64,000 nucleotides of DNA, taken from positions 782,190 to 846,189 of the forward strand of contig NW_023503584.1 in assembly GCF_014529535.1 (NCBI RefSeq), given 5' to 3'. Made by a program: the position numbers and the translations under genes. The notes beneath the pieces are model-generated. The model did no database searches. It saw nothing but the letters and a program-made list of their open reading frames with translations, and had not been told where the DNA came from. This document shows positions 12,115 through 22,984 of this stretch, piece by piece (the first letter of the stretch is position 1; the number at the start of each line of letters is the position of its first letter). This DNA is from Bradysia coprophila (lineage: Eukaryota; Arthropoda; Insecta; Diptera; Sciaridae).

Positions 12115-13576
12115 CAGGGGTCGTACTACTCCTTATTTTCCTGATTTTCCTTATTTTTGAAAAAACCACCTTATTCCTCCTTATTTTTGAAAAAGTTCCT
12201 TTTTTTTCCTTATTTTTCAATAATTTTGACGAGAAAACTACATTTTTGGATAACAGATAATAAAAAAAAATCGCTGCGCGGCAGAATACTGAGCAATAGG
12301 GTCATCGTAAATCTTCACCCGATCTTCTACTGCTAGTAAACAAACCATAGAAATGTAGTTCCTTGTTGTCGATTTTACTGAAGAAAAATATCCACGTGGA
12401 TTACAGTAATTTTGCTACCTTCCCACTCAATGGGAAGAGCGGTGTTGAAGAAGGGGTAGAATTGAAGGTAACGGACGAATGTTTGGAAAGAATTGCCTCT
12501 GTCTCACGCTAAAAAGCGCGGTCATACTAAGTCAGTTAAAGCATCGACTTTACAAAAAGTCAGTCTAAGAAACAATCTAACGACAATAGAGCACAGTGGG
12601 GGAGGGGGTCCCAAAGTTTCAAAATTTTGGTGGACGTCACTTGTGTGCGACCTGTTGGAGGCTTGAAAAGGTCAATGGAATCTACCTGTTCCAAGTCATC
12701 TATGGGAAGAATCATTATTTTATTATTTCACTGATGTACTAAGAGGGAAACTTTCCCAACAAACTATTTGGTGGTAGATCACACAAAAAAACAAGACCTA
12801 CATAAACTTAAATTCATTTGATCAAATTATTGTGTTGTTTACAAATTTGATATAATTCTGACCTCAAATCTCTACTTCACCTAAAAGAAAATTAAGGAAT
12901 GTAGCATATTGAGAAATGTACAGTTTTATCCTGAGGTTCAAAACACGACCTACAACCAATGGAATGTTGTAAAGAACCATAGTCTTATTTTGTGGGTTGT
13001 GTGGATTATTTGTATTAATATTTACACGTAAATATTCACAGTCCACAAAATAAACAATTGACATGGTATAAGAAAGTAGCGGTAAGCTAAGGTTAATAAT
13101 TTCAAATTAACTTTTACTATTAAACCATGGTAATTCATAGGCCGCGTTCAGGAACGAAAAATTCTTCACTGAGTGAACATTCGTTTCGTTGAGTTAACGC
13201 TGTCAAGTTTAACTTTGAGGTTAGATTTCTCACGATGTACTTTGGTCGTGAAAGTTTACCCAGATGTCATGAACGTTTCGTTTCTGAACGTGGCCCATTG
13301 CGTTTAAGTTGATTTAAGTGGATTAAATTAGTGTAAAATCGTTGAATATGGGTATGGGAATTTTTGAAAAACTTCGTAATTTTTGATTATGAGCCTAAAA
13401 AAGCGTGCAGGGGGGGTGCGTATAAAAAATCATCAAGATTTATACCCAAAAATTTAATTCCAAGCTCCTTATTTTCTCCTTAATTTCAACCGAAAAATTC
13501 CTTATTTTCTCCTTATTTTTTTAAAAAACCTCCTTATTTCCTTAATAAGGCACGCCATTTTTGAGTGCGAGGTCTG
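12115..13576. mobile_element. hAT-like non-autonomous element, copy A
   Basis: It begins CAGGGGTCGTACTACTCC and ends GAGTGCGAGGTCTG, whose complement is CAGACCTCGCACTC. CTATTA flanks both ends (12109-12114, 13577-13582). Both ends run into degenerate CTCCTTATTTTTCCTTATT-type repeats pointing inward. There is no transposase frame. A foldback (13140-13295) is nested inside. Shared ends with the copies at 24414 and 35203 define the family. The CAG-type ends suggest hAT, although hAT target duplications are normally 8 bp, not 6. Confidence 0.65.
13140..13295. mobile_element. Nested foldback element
   Basis: The termini GGCCGCGTTCAGGAACG and CGTTTCTGAACGTGGCC are inverted complements with two mismatches. 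It lies inside the larger hAT-like element, so it is the younger insertion or an internal part of it. It encodes nothing. Confidence 0.6.
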
Positions 13577-14182
13577 CTATTATGAGGTCGAACTCCCACT
13601 TTGCATAAAACGTAGAATTTGAATCCATTCTAATCCATTAATAGCCAATAATTTCAGGTAACAAGTAAGTTAAAGACACTCGCTGAAATGGACGTCTGAT
13701 ATACACATTAAAAACGAGAAAGAAGTAGCAGGAACAGATTCCGATTCCGATTCGTAAGAATCATATAGTTTAGACGATAGGGCTTTTAACTTAGCTAAAA
13801 ATATTGTGGCAACGGATGGAACTTTTCTAATTTAAGTTGGGTTTTCGTAGAGATCACTCTTCGGCTCCTATTCAAAGTTTCACGTCACGACAAGATGTCT
13901 ACACTAGTGGACACTAAGACTCTCACGAAGACAATTTTCATCGCAGAAAGAGAAACTTTAAAGCTCAATCAACTATTTTGCGCCGTATATATAGTCATCC
14001 TAGACTGATACTGGTATACATTCAAGGATTTTCTGAATACAGTCGTCGTCAGCGAAACTTAGACAAGAATTTGCTTCAGCTGTTTTTCACTCATAAAAAC
14101 AATACATACAAACAATGTACGTATTTATACGATTGAAATAGTTGCACGTGCGTGGTAGTGGCAGTGTTTGAACAAATGAAGT

Positions 14183-14306
14183 AAAAGATTTGAAATCCGA
14201 TAGTAGAACTGCTGACCTCAGTTTAACTGTACCGAATCGGTAATCTTAGCCTTTCACTGACTCGACAAACGAATCAGCAGTTCTACTATCGGATTTCAAA
14301 TCTTTT
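14183..14306. repeat. Foldback with perfect 33-bp arms, R1-type end
   Basis: The arms 14183-14215 and 14274-14306 are exact inverted complements around a 58-nt spacer. The outer 15 bases of the arm, AAAAGATTTGAAATC, are the terminal motif of the R1 family, so this is R1 in a two-ended, inverted-repeat form. Confidence 0.85.
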
Positions 14307-14313
14307 GGTTGCT

Positions 14314-14419
14314 AGGAATCTCGCGCCGCGTCATTTACAATAATTCACATTTTGACACATTTTGTATAAGGAAGATGTCACTTTGTGAATTATTGTAAAT
14401 GACGCGGCGCGAGCTTCCT
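14314..14419. repeat. Foldback with perfect 30-bp arms, GC-rich tips
   Basis: The arms 14320-14349 and 14384-14413 are exact complements beginning CTCGCGCCGCGTCATTTAC. With one mismatch the pairing extends outward to 14314 and 14419. It lies 7 bp from the preceding foldback. The GC-rich tips stand out in AT-rich surroundings. Confidence 0.85.
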
Positions 14420-15538
14420 TAACACCTAAACGGAGCGTATAAGCCTTTCCACAATCCACATGAATGTTTCCATAGTTTGACTCAGGCAGTCATTCTACTT
14501 GCACTAGTAACTTCGCGTACATTTATTTCTCTACTTATGACGAAACATTGCTCTGAAATAATTTCCTTTGGACATAAAAATGTGACCTACAATACTTGCT
14601 TCTACTAACCTTTTCCGTTCGGATTCGATAACAAAACTGCAGACAATCTGTTAGAGAAAGGATCATGTGAAGCTCTCAAAGCTGGCCAGGTTTTCATTAA
14701 ATTAGTTTTTAGATTTAGGTGAACTGATGCTCAGTGAAGTAGGGTTGAGATTTAAAGAGGAGATGCAGAACATCTTGGGGTTAGTGGGTGGTTAGAGAAT
14801 CTAATTTACTTAAAATTTAAATATTTTATTTGTTGGTAGTCAATCTGCAATAAAAATACGAAACAGTTTTGTGCAATTATTCAGAAAAACTGAACAAAAA
14901 GCAAACTCAAATAAATAAAATTGCCAGCCCAACCTAATCGAAATAAACGAAAATGTATTTTATACCCAAATCATCCACTCGTCGATCCAACCTAATATAT
15001 ATCCGTTCAACATACACCACATGCTGCAACCAAATTTACCATCAACACAAAACTCTTGTGTGAGTGCAAAAATATTTTAACAGTTTATTACCCATCTTAT
15101 AATATTTCCTTAGAACTGCCAGAAAGTTTTCCAAGAATACATTTGCGTTGTGTTTCTTGGTATAGCATTTTGATGTATACGTACCCGAGCATATATTATA
15201 CACAAATACGAAGCACATTTCCGTAATAAGCTTGAACATATTCTGTCGCAGCATTCACTTTACAGTATATCACTCAGTGGAATTGTGAGAGCTGTTGGGA
15301 GAGAGAGGGATAGGGTTGAACATGATAAGAAAGCTTTTGATATAACGGTGGAATGATGTGTGTGATGATTTAAAAGCTCATTATTTCATAGGGTGAAACT
15401 GTTGGTTGAAGAGTTAGTTTGTGGAGATCAACTCGGTCTGTAAACTTTCTGATGCTACTAGTGGACGTGGAATGTTTGTTGTTTGTATGCAGAATTCTCT
15501 ACAATTTCTAGAAATTTCTAAAAACAATTTCTACCATA

Positions 15539-15787
15539 GCTGCATCATATATTAATGATTCATTAAAGAAAGCGCGCTCAATTCCAGACAAAGCTGAGAC
15601 TTTAGGCTGTATGGGCCCAGAGACAAAGAAATTTATCAACAAACTGAGTTCATTAATGAAAAGGGCTACGGGTGAGGTCAAATCAAAGGATTATCTGTTG
15701 CAAAGAATTTCAATCGCAATACAACGTGGAAACGCAGCCTGCATTTTGGGAACATTAGGGAAACGGAAGGTTGATGATTTTTATTAA
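15539..15787 (+). pseudogene. C-terminal coding remnant, probably transposon-derived
   Basis: An open frame of about 82 codons begins after an in-frame stop just upstream and ends at TAA. It has convincing protein-like composition, including KKARSIPDKAETLGCMGPET, then KKFINKLSSLMKRATGE, then LLQRISIAIQRGNAACILGT. There is no credible start codon at the front, and nothing upstream continues the frame. The mixed basic/hydrophobic C-terminal style recalls the ends of element-encoded proteins, but I cannot name the family. Best described as a 5'-truncated remnant, or possibly the last exon of an unrecognised gene. Confidence 0.4.
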
Positions 15788-16448
15788 TTGTGATTATAAA
15801 AAAGATCGATTTTTTACGGGCTGCGCCATTATTATGAGCAGTCTTTTTTGCCGCAATTGATTGAAAATAAAGTATTTTTAGAGTTAATTCTAGAAATTTT
15901 TGAAAAGTTTTTCTAGAAGTAGGATCAATGTTGTATATGTCGAAATTCGTTTAAATTCTGGAAACGAGCTTACAACTTCAAAAATGTTCTTCGTAAGGGA
16001 GCTTTGTGAAGGATTTTATTGGTAAAGAAACAAGAGAGACCAATTTCAATAAAATACGGTGCTCTCTTACGACGAACATTTTTAAGTGGAAACATCTACG
16101 TCGTTACGAATTTAAGAGTTGGGAAACAGGTTACAAATTTGTGATACTTCCATTTAAATTTCTTTTTGTTAATATACCGAACTGATGCTGATGAAAACTT
16201 TATCAGCTGGTTCGTATTGTCTTCAGTTTTAGTTTTATATTCTAATCTTTTAGAAACTGCAAAATTCACGCAGTAAGTGCGATCGAAATTCAAAATGAAA
16301 AGTGCAGAGGTATTTTTCGGTTCACTTTTTCATCGAATCGTTCACTTAAAATTCAAATTTTAGGCACACATACGGCGTCAATTTCGTCAAAAATTGACTA
16401 AATCGGCTGCATGTATTGTTTAAAGTATCGGCCAGTGTTCTATCAAAA

Positions 16449-16605
16449 CACTTCAAGCAACAATGCACTCGAATGGCACTCATCTGCTAAATAAAGTAAA
16501 CTTTTGTATGAAAAGTGTTTTCAAATTTTTTAACACAGCCAAAATGTGTGTGATACTCTGTTCAGTTTCAGTACTTAATTTAGAGTATCACTCATGCTTG
16601 AAGTG
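16449..16605 (-). mobile_element. 157-bp MITE with CACTTCAAGCA termini
   Basis: It starts CACTTCAAGCA and ends TGCTTGAAGTG, an exact 11-bp inverted repeat. Read on the minus strand it aligns along its length with 28748-28912, sharing CATGAGTG, ACTCTAAAT, GTACTGAAACTG, ACACATTTTGGCT and TTTTCATACAAA in order. A clear target duplication is not visible. Confidence 0.75.
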
Positions 16606-16624
16606 CGTTGTAGTTGGTGCGATA

Positions 16625-16712
16625 AAAAATCTTTTACTTCATTTAACATTCGTTCGTTATTACTCAGAGCTCATGGTTTATCTGTGTTGACTGTTGACGA
16701 TAACACATGATG
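16625..16712 (-). repeat. R1 repeat copy, inverted
   Basis: On the minus strand it reads CATGTGTTATCGTCAACAG .. TGAGTAATAACGAACG .. TTAAATGAAGTAAAAGATTT, the R1 landmark order. It lies 20 bp beyond the MITE at 16449-16605. Confidence 0.5.
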
Positions 16713-17054
16713 TCTACTATTAGTCACAAAAAAACCCTTCAAGGGTAAACGTGACGCAAGTTCTTATGCCTTCACTTACAAAATAACTTATTTCGCTATT
16801 GAAGACGTATTCTGCTTTAAAGTTGCCCATCTTTCGATATATTTTTTCTCTATTTCTAAATTTTCGAGAAGTGGCGCGGTTTCCTCAACATCTGATACAA
16901 ATCTTGTGACGCAATATTTTTGTCGGTAAAAATTTTCTTTGAAAAACGTTTTGAGTTCAGATGCAAAATGTCTCCCCCTCGTCCCAAACACCATCGGATA
17001 CGACGACCCCACAAAAAAATGTCATTTACAACGCTTCCTCTACAATGCGATTGT

Positions 17055-17060
17055 TTTATT
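17055..17060 (-). terminator. Polyadenylation signal of OTU1 copy A
   Basis: AATAAA on the minus strand, 75 bp after the stop codon. The equivalent site is conserved in copy B at 22915-22920. Confidence 0.55.
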
Positions 17061-17134
17061 CCGAATTTAACATCGGACAATGTTGTCATACAAACGGTGT
17101 TTCTGCACAAATCAAGTCTAAATGGCTGTGGAGT

Positions 17135-18194
17135 TCAAACTTCTCCGAAATTAGTGTGTCCGGTTGTCTTAGCGTGCTGCTGAGCCTCAGCCTGGCCGAT
17201 TAGAAGGATGTTGCATTGCATGCATTTCAGTGAAAAACGATTTACATCCGTGAATTGACGCGATGATCTAGCTTCCGCGGCTATTTGCTGCGCTCTTACC
17301 GCAACAGCTTCATCAGAGACATCAAACACTGTCCTAACTGGATCAGTCTGAGAAAAATTATTTTCGAAAATCATTCAACTGTCTATCGTATGACTTGACA
17401 AACTTACCGCTGACTCCAAATACAGAGCATCGTAATGAATGCCGTCATATAACAGAAACACTCGCGATGTGAAATCCTTATCTTCACCGAATCGACTGAT
17501 CACACCACTTCTGACGTCAACAACGTCAATTTCAATGCCATAATGACTCGATAGGATTGACACCTCAATAGATCCACCCCACGTTTCTGGCCTTTGAATC
17601 CATGCACAGTATTCGTCGTTCGGTTTGCCCAGAATTGCTTCGTTGTAGGACTCTTTGTCGCTTGCGACACGTTTAGCAATGATTTCTCTCATCCCATGAT
17701 GGCAGCTTGTGTCGACTATGCCTTTGAGAACGAAGCCTTCAAATCGGAAATCAGTGCTGGTCAGTCAAGTACAAGACAAAGGTGCACAAAACAGGTTTAC
17801 CTATGCTGGTGAACAAACACGAGTTGTCCGACGGAACCGTTTGCGTCATTAACAGCCCATTCACAGTAGCTCCCATTTCTAAATCATCAAACTGTTGAGC
17901 CAACAAAGTATCTGCTTCTATCGAGACAGAAGGTGTGCATTCGTCGGGATGCTTTTCGTTTGCAATTAATGTGTCGCCGTTTTTCACACCAATTTGTGAC
18001 ATTGACTTTGTCGAATCGGTAAGATCCAATGGCTTTGGGGGGTAACCACCCAAAATGTTCAGTCTATTGCAAGATATTTGCGATAATTCTGCGATTTTCT
18101 CCTTCAATGTGCCCACATTGTCGGTTGACAACAAATTTATTGTTTTTTGACCGTTTTTGGTCTTTATTCGCAAAACGTATGTGCTGCATTCCAT
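17135..18194 (-). CDS. YOD1: OTU1/YOD1-type deubiquitinase, copy A
   Basis: The model has three exons: 17801-18194, 17408-17736 and 17135-17347, joined by GT-AG introns of 64 and 60 bp, giving 311 residues. Residues 1-80 form the UBX-like domain, including the GGYPPKPL signature. The OTU domain follows: [11 protein letters not shown] holds the catalytic Cys126 with Asp123, and DGIHYDAL holds His232. A C-terminal C2H2 finger uses Cys283, Cys286, His299 and His305 and ends GHTNFGEV, as in the family. Known family role: cytosolic thiol protease that trims ubiquitin chains on p97/VCP clients in ER-associated degradation. The start is the first Met of the conserved N-terminus. AATAAA on the minus strand lies at 17055-17060. 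All catalytic and metal ligands are present, so the copy looks functional. Confidence 0.93.
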
Positions 18195-19153
18195 TTTCTA
18201 TAAATTATTTTTGGTGGCAAAGTGATAAAAGAGCGGTAAAAAAGGCAATAAAACAAAAAGTCACTGGTGTGCCAGTCTACTGTCAAACGCAGAGTGATGC
18301 CAACTTTATGAAAGTTCATGCAAGTGTGCTTACTGCTGGTCAATAATGTGCTTACTGTTTTGGACAGGGCCTATTTTAGGGAATTTTAAATGACGAAATT
18401 TACTGAAAGTTATTTTCGGTAAATTTTAGTAATTTTTGATAACTTTCGCTCAATTGACAACAAATTGAGCAAGTGCGTTTGGAAGTTCGGAAACAGATTA
18501 TCTCACAGAACACAGATTTGTGATATTTCTAGTAGAATTACCGAACTTATTCTTATGAAAAAATTCCACTCTTCGGTTTTGTCTTCAGTTCTCATTTTTT
18601 GTTAATTTTTTTCAGAAATTGCAAGGGTATCATCATAAATTTACGAAATCCGCTGTATTTATTGTTTAAAGTATCGCCTAAGTGTTCTTTACAAAATCTT
18701 TTACTTCATTTATCATATGTTCGTTATAACGAGTCCATTACTCGGACCTAATCACGGTAGTATTGAGTTAATCAGGCAAAAGCACTCAATTTGACCATGG
18801 ATCTAAATTAATAAGTAAGCCTTTGATTTTGGTTAAGGCTCGGAACAAGTCATATCAGGTTTAAACTGACCTGAACCTAATTTTTGCAAATCAGGTTTGA
18901 TCTGAACTTGACCTGAACCTAAATGAAATTTTAATGTCAAAGCTGAAAAAGACCTGAATTGACTTAAAATGTATAATTCAATAATATGATAATAACGACC
19001 GAAATTAAATAATAGAAAAATCTATTCTGCGAACATATATTGCCTCCAGTTGTAGTCATACTTCTGCAAAGATTGAATTGAATTGAAATTCGTATTTAAG
19101 AATGCCGCACAATTCATGTTTCATACCTAGAACCGTCCAATATGTAGAATACT

Positions 19154-19236
19154 ATTCGTACCACGGATTAAAAGTCTTTTTTAGCGTATTCGAAACTTCT
19201 CACACGCTAAAAAAGACTTTTAGTCCTAGGTACGAA
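19154..19236. repeat. Foldback, 33-bp arms
   Basis: Arms 19154-19186 and 19204-19236 pair with three or four mismatches near the tips; the inner part AAAAGTCTTTTTTAGCGT is exact. Confidence 0.75.
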
Positions 19237-19688
19237 ATGATAACACCGAGTGCGCTTATTTGATAAAAAGTTTACTTCAGAAAATGAAGTATTAGGCAGC
19301 GTCAGATGTTTCGCCGATAAATCCCCAACAATAACACTAAATCCTAACGATAAAAGCAAATGCATCGAAATGGAGCAAATGGAGCGATAGTAATGAAATT
19401 TTGACACAGATTTTGATCAAATAAAATGCCAATGTGCAGCGCGAGATCTCAGGAATCCGGCAAAGTAATTACTTTTTCAATCGAACTAACATCTTATCGC
19501 TCAGTAGAAAGACTTTATCATCCTGAGCAGATCAATGTGTAAATGTTGGTTTTTTCAAAGTCTTATAGCTCAGCTGGTATAAATCCGCCTTGAAAATTTA
19601 TTACTCTGCCAGAGTTCTAAGATCATGCGCTACATACCTGACCTGACCTACATACCAATGAACGTCGAATCTCAAACTTTGTATGGAG

Positions 19689-19770
19689 CGGAGGACATAG
19701 CGATTTCATATAAACAAACTCATCTGTCATAAGAGGTGAGTTTGTTTATCTGAAATCGCCATGTCCTCCG
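19689..19770. repeat. Foldback with CGGAGGACAT tips
   Basis: CGGAGGACATAGCGATTTCA at the left pairs with TGAAATCGCCATGTCCTCCG at the right; pairing continues through TAAACAAACTCA. Two or three mismatches in total. Confidence 0.75.
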
Positions 19771-19894
19771 GTTTGTATGAACAGACCGTACCTACTGATA
19801 CGTTTTAACGCCCTTATCGTTAGGATTTGGTGTTAGTCTTATTGCAGGGTATTTAACGGCGAAAAATCTGACGTTACCTATTAAATACTGCCCC

Positions 19895-20023
19895 CATAGA
19901 GTTATACTCGAGAGGTGCCAAGGTGGCGCTGTCATTATTTGAACATGTCTGGTTTCCCATATATTTTTGTGGTTTCCTTTGATCGACAGCGCCACCATGC
20001 CACCTCTCGAGTGTAACTCTATG
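19895..20023. mobile_element. MITE, CATAGAGTTATACTCGAGAGG termini
   Basis: Left CATAGAGTTATACTCGAGAG and right CTCTCGAGTGTAACTCTATG are inverted complements with one mismatch. A second copy with the same ends is at 34855-34962. A truncated relative lies near 35345-35420 (TGGTTTAACATATATTTTTG, then a CTCGAG end). Confidence 0.75.
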
Positions 20024-20880
20024 ACTGTTCCACTCTTTAACGGTTGTGTACCCGAAACAACACGTTCATAGTAGATTATTGTAAGTTGAAAGCACTAAAG
20101 TATTTATTTTGAAAATCGAATCGGAATGAATCTATTCATTTCTCGTACGTAATTATTCATTCGATGAAGGTGTAAAATTGCCACAGACAGGTGTTGTCAA
20201 CCTCGGTCTCGCGAAATTCTGTCAACTTGTAGAGATTCAACGGCACGTGAATCTGGAACGAAGCTGAACCACGCGTGGTGAAATCAAGTTTCTAACTCTC
20301 GAATAAGTGTTCTTGCTCCCTATGTGTTTATGGCCAAGAGAAAATATATTCTTAGACCATAACACGGGTAGCAAGTAAAAGACGAAATATTCAGACACAT
20401 CTATTGCGTAAAATTTCTATTTAGATACATGTTAGTAGATTAGGAAAGTTCGGTTGGCCTGTAGAGGCGCCACATTTTTTTAAGTACTTCGTACTTCATT
20501 CTTTGCGCTTTATTTTCAGGAGATATAACTTCACTCTGGTAATGCAATGTCATAGGCATGAAGGGCATGAAGTTTCTTCACAAAATATAGATCGCTGACA
20601 TTGACGAAATGTACTAGAAATGTATAATTAGAAATTTACGAAAATCTATTACATTTGAGCTTTAGTTTTCCAACATCATTTCACTATAGCTATTATGTTA
20701 AGCTGTTAAAATGTAGTAAAATTGATATGATTTCGTTTGATATGAACTTTACCATTTATAGCACAGCACATCCTTGTTTTGCAGATTTTTATTTTGCCGA
20801 TAGGGTGGTTTGTAGCCGAAGGCATGGGCTATATTTCTCGCGGCAAAATAACAATCTCCAAACAACTACGTAGGGTATTT

Positions 20881-20974
20881 TTGATCGACTGAAAATTTCG
20901 AATTACCGTTCAACATTTTTCTTTTACAGACTGGCCGGTTTTCGTCGGTAATTCAATAATTTTCAGTAGATCAA
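20881..20974. repeat. Imperfect foldback
   Basis: TTGATCGACTGAAAATT pairs with AATTTTCAGTAGATCAA, and GAATTACCG with CGGTAATTC further in. It carries no coding capacity. Confidence 0.6.
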
Positions 20975-20992
20975 TAGTTATTTGTTAACCAA

Positions 20993-21074
20993 GGGGTGAA
21001 AATAGAAAATTTCACCAAGAGCGAAAGTTTGCGGCGAGGACGAAGCGAGGTGGAATTTACTATTTCTCCCCGAG
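20993..21074. repeat. Short foldback, GGGGTGAAAATAG termini
   Basis: GGGGTGAAAATAGAAAATTTCACC at the left (in pieces) is mirrored by GGTGGAATTTACTATTTCTCCCC at the right. A related GAAGCGAGGT core occurs near 28290. Confidence 0.5.
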
Positions 21075-21609
21075 GTAGATACAACGTTTTGCGAAAATCC
21101 ACATTTTTGTCCACTTTCAAGAAAATAAAATGAATAGAATGTTTTGGTATTCAGCGGTTATATGGGTTATATGTGAGAAAATGATTATTATGGATACAAT
21201 ATGGATGAACCCGCCATTTTAGGCAAGGTTATGAAAGAACAGGTTAAGACAACCCTGAGTTGATCACGAAGGCGGTGACACACAATTACGTCAACGGCTG
21301 CGAAGTTTATATGTAAAATGGAACTTAACAAAAACAAAATTCTGAATTTTCGAGAAAAATATTTTCTTCAAGTTGATTTCTCACACTATCTGTCTATAAA
21401 ATTTGGTGTCTATAAAACCCGCCTTCGTGGTGGTCTTACCCTGTTCTTTCAGAACTTTGATTTTAGGGGGAGAAAATGATTATTTTCTCACCTAAAATGG
21501 CGCCTCTTAGAATGACAACAAAACTCCATTTTCATAACGCTTCATATTGGATAAAATGAGGATTTTCGCATCGTTAGCTTGAAATAGTTATTTACGTATC
21601 TGTTTCGGT

Positions 21610-21753
21610 CAGGCCCGGACTGGCCATATGGTGAATTCGGGGGATTCCCGATGGGCCTTTTCGATTTTTGTATGAAAATATTTAATTTGTGGGCCTTTTG
21701 CAATTGAGTTGCATGGAGCCCCCGATGGGCTTTTTCGAGCCAGTCCGGTACTG
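21610..21753. mobile_element. 144-bp hAT-type MITE with exact 8-bp target duplication
   Basis: It begins CAGGCCCGGACTGG and ends CCAGTCCGGTACTG, whose complement is CAGTACCGGACTGG. GTTTCGGT occurs immediately on both sides (21602-21609 and 21754-21761). CAG-type ends plus an 8-bp duplication are the hAT hallmark. It is inserted in an older element bounded by TTACGTATCTGTT and AACAGATGCGTA, relatives of which occur near 28970 and 29390. Confidence 0.85.
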
Positions 21754-21964
21754 GTTTCGGTTGTCACTTCGTTTGGGCTACAACTCGCCAAATTGCCTAA
21801 AATAGACCGTCCACAACAGATGCGTATACACCATTTCATGCTGAGGAAGAAAAATTCCGTAATTTATGACCAATTTTTCGTCTATCCTTTGACCCATTAT
21901 TTTTCGTTGAAAATTCTCTTTGATAAATGTTTTGAGTTCAGACACAGAATGCGTTACCAAGAGC

Positions 21965-22018
21965 AATTTAAAATATTTTGTAAGTGATGACATAAGGACT
22001 TGCCTCACCTTTAACCTT
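21965..22018 (-). repeat. Dispersed GACGCAAG-type motif, inverted copy
   Basis: On the minus strand: TAAAGGTGAGGCAAGTCCTT, ATG, then ATCACTTACAAAATA. It matches 16736-16786 directly and 10467-10516 in the inverted sense. Confidence 0.45.
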
Positions 22019-22914
22019 GATCATTGATAATTTAGTGATCTACGTTTGCCCTCTACAACATATCAAAACATACCTTCGGGTGACGCCTTGGATGGTATCT
22101 TCAATTCCCATCGCAATTACTTCGAAAAACGATATACCATGACTTTGTCTTTGCATGGAACAGAGAGTAAAGCTGAGAGTAACACTATGCCGTTTCGTGT
22201 ATTTGTGTAGTGACTCTTCTGGACTCTGTACCATGACTTTCCGGAACAGTTTTCCCCTCGTCCCAAATGATGTTTCATCGTTCATCGGAAGCAATGACAA
22301 TGATAGTGTTAACGAAGATAAACTTCAGCTCCGTTACACCCATATCCCAAAAAAGGTAGTGCATCCCATTTTTTTAAAACTTTGATCTAAAGCAGAAGGT
22401 TGAATCTCGAATACGGATGCCAAAAATACAAAAGACGAAGTTTACGGATCATTGGAACTAAAAGGGAAGGCAAAAAGTTGCTGCAAATATCTTCCTTTGT
22501 TCTCAAAAACAAACTTTGCTAACGTTCGGACATGATCCTTGATCCTTTGTCCCTAAAACAATTTTGAGATTTTGTCGCATAGGCATATGGTATATGCGAG
22601 CATGATTAGCTCGGGCAAGCAACGATGGTTATAATTCGAATTCAAATGTTCGTGTTTACGATGCAAACTTTACACTTACCCATAGCTTCTCTTCGCGCAC
22701 ACTGAATTTTGTCAGTACTTTGAATCAGGGAACTGTAACTCTTGGGCTAATTATTCCGGTCAGGCGATGGAACGATTAGGAACTATTTATGAAACAAGTT
22801 TCATCCAAACAGTCACGTATCCCATGCTGTCCGTCTTTTCTTTTCACACACATTTCGAGCGGCCATCACAACCACAGGCACAGGTGCATTTAAATACGAT
22901 TTTTTTTATTCCAA

Positions 22915-22920
22915 CTTTAA
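22915..22920 (-). terminator. Polyadenylation signal of OTU1 copy B
   Basis: AATAAA on the minus strand 65 bp after the stop, in the position equivalent to that of copy A. Confidence 0.5.
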
Positions 22921-22984
22921 CATCGGACGCTCTTGTCATACAAACGGTGTTTCTGCACAAATCAAGTCTCCATGGCTATGGAGT

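Larger units (their letters stand above)
13577..15538. other. Non-coding stretch with two adjacent foldbacks
   Basis: No exon is supported. It contains the strong inverted repeats at 14183-14306 and 14314-14419; the remainder is unremarkable AT-rich DNA. Confidence 0.5.
15788..17050. other. Non-coding stretch
   Basis: No exon is supported. It holds the MITE at 16449-16605, an inverted R1 copy at 16625-16712, and the shared GACGCAAGTTCTTATG motif at 16736-16786. Confidence 0.5.
18195..21600. other. Repeat-rich spacer between OTU1 copies
   Basis: Apart from the foldbacks listed separately, it contains an inverted R1 fragment near 18690-18760, a GACCTGAACCT-rich block at 18840-18970 and ordinary AT-rich sequence. 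No exon is supported. Confidence 0.5.
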
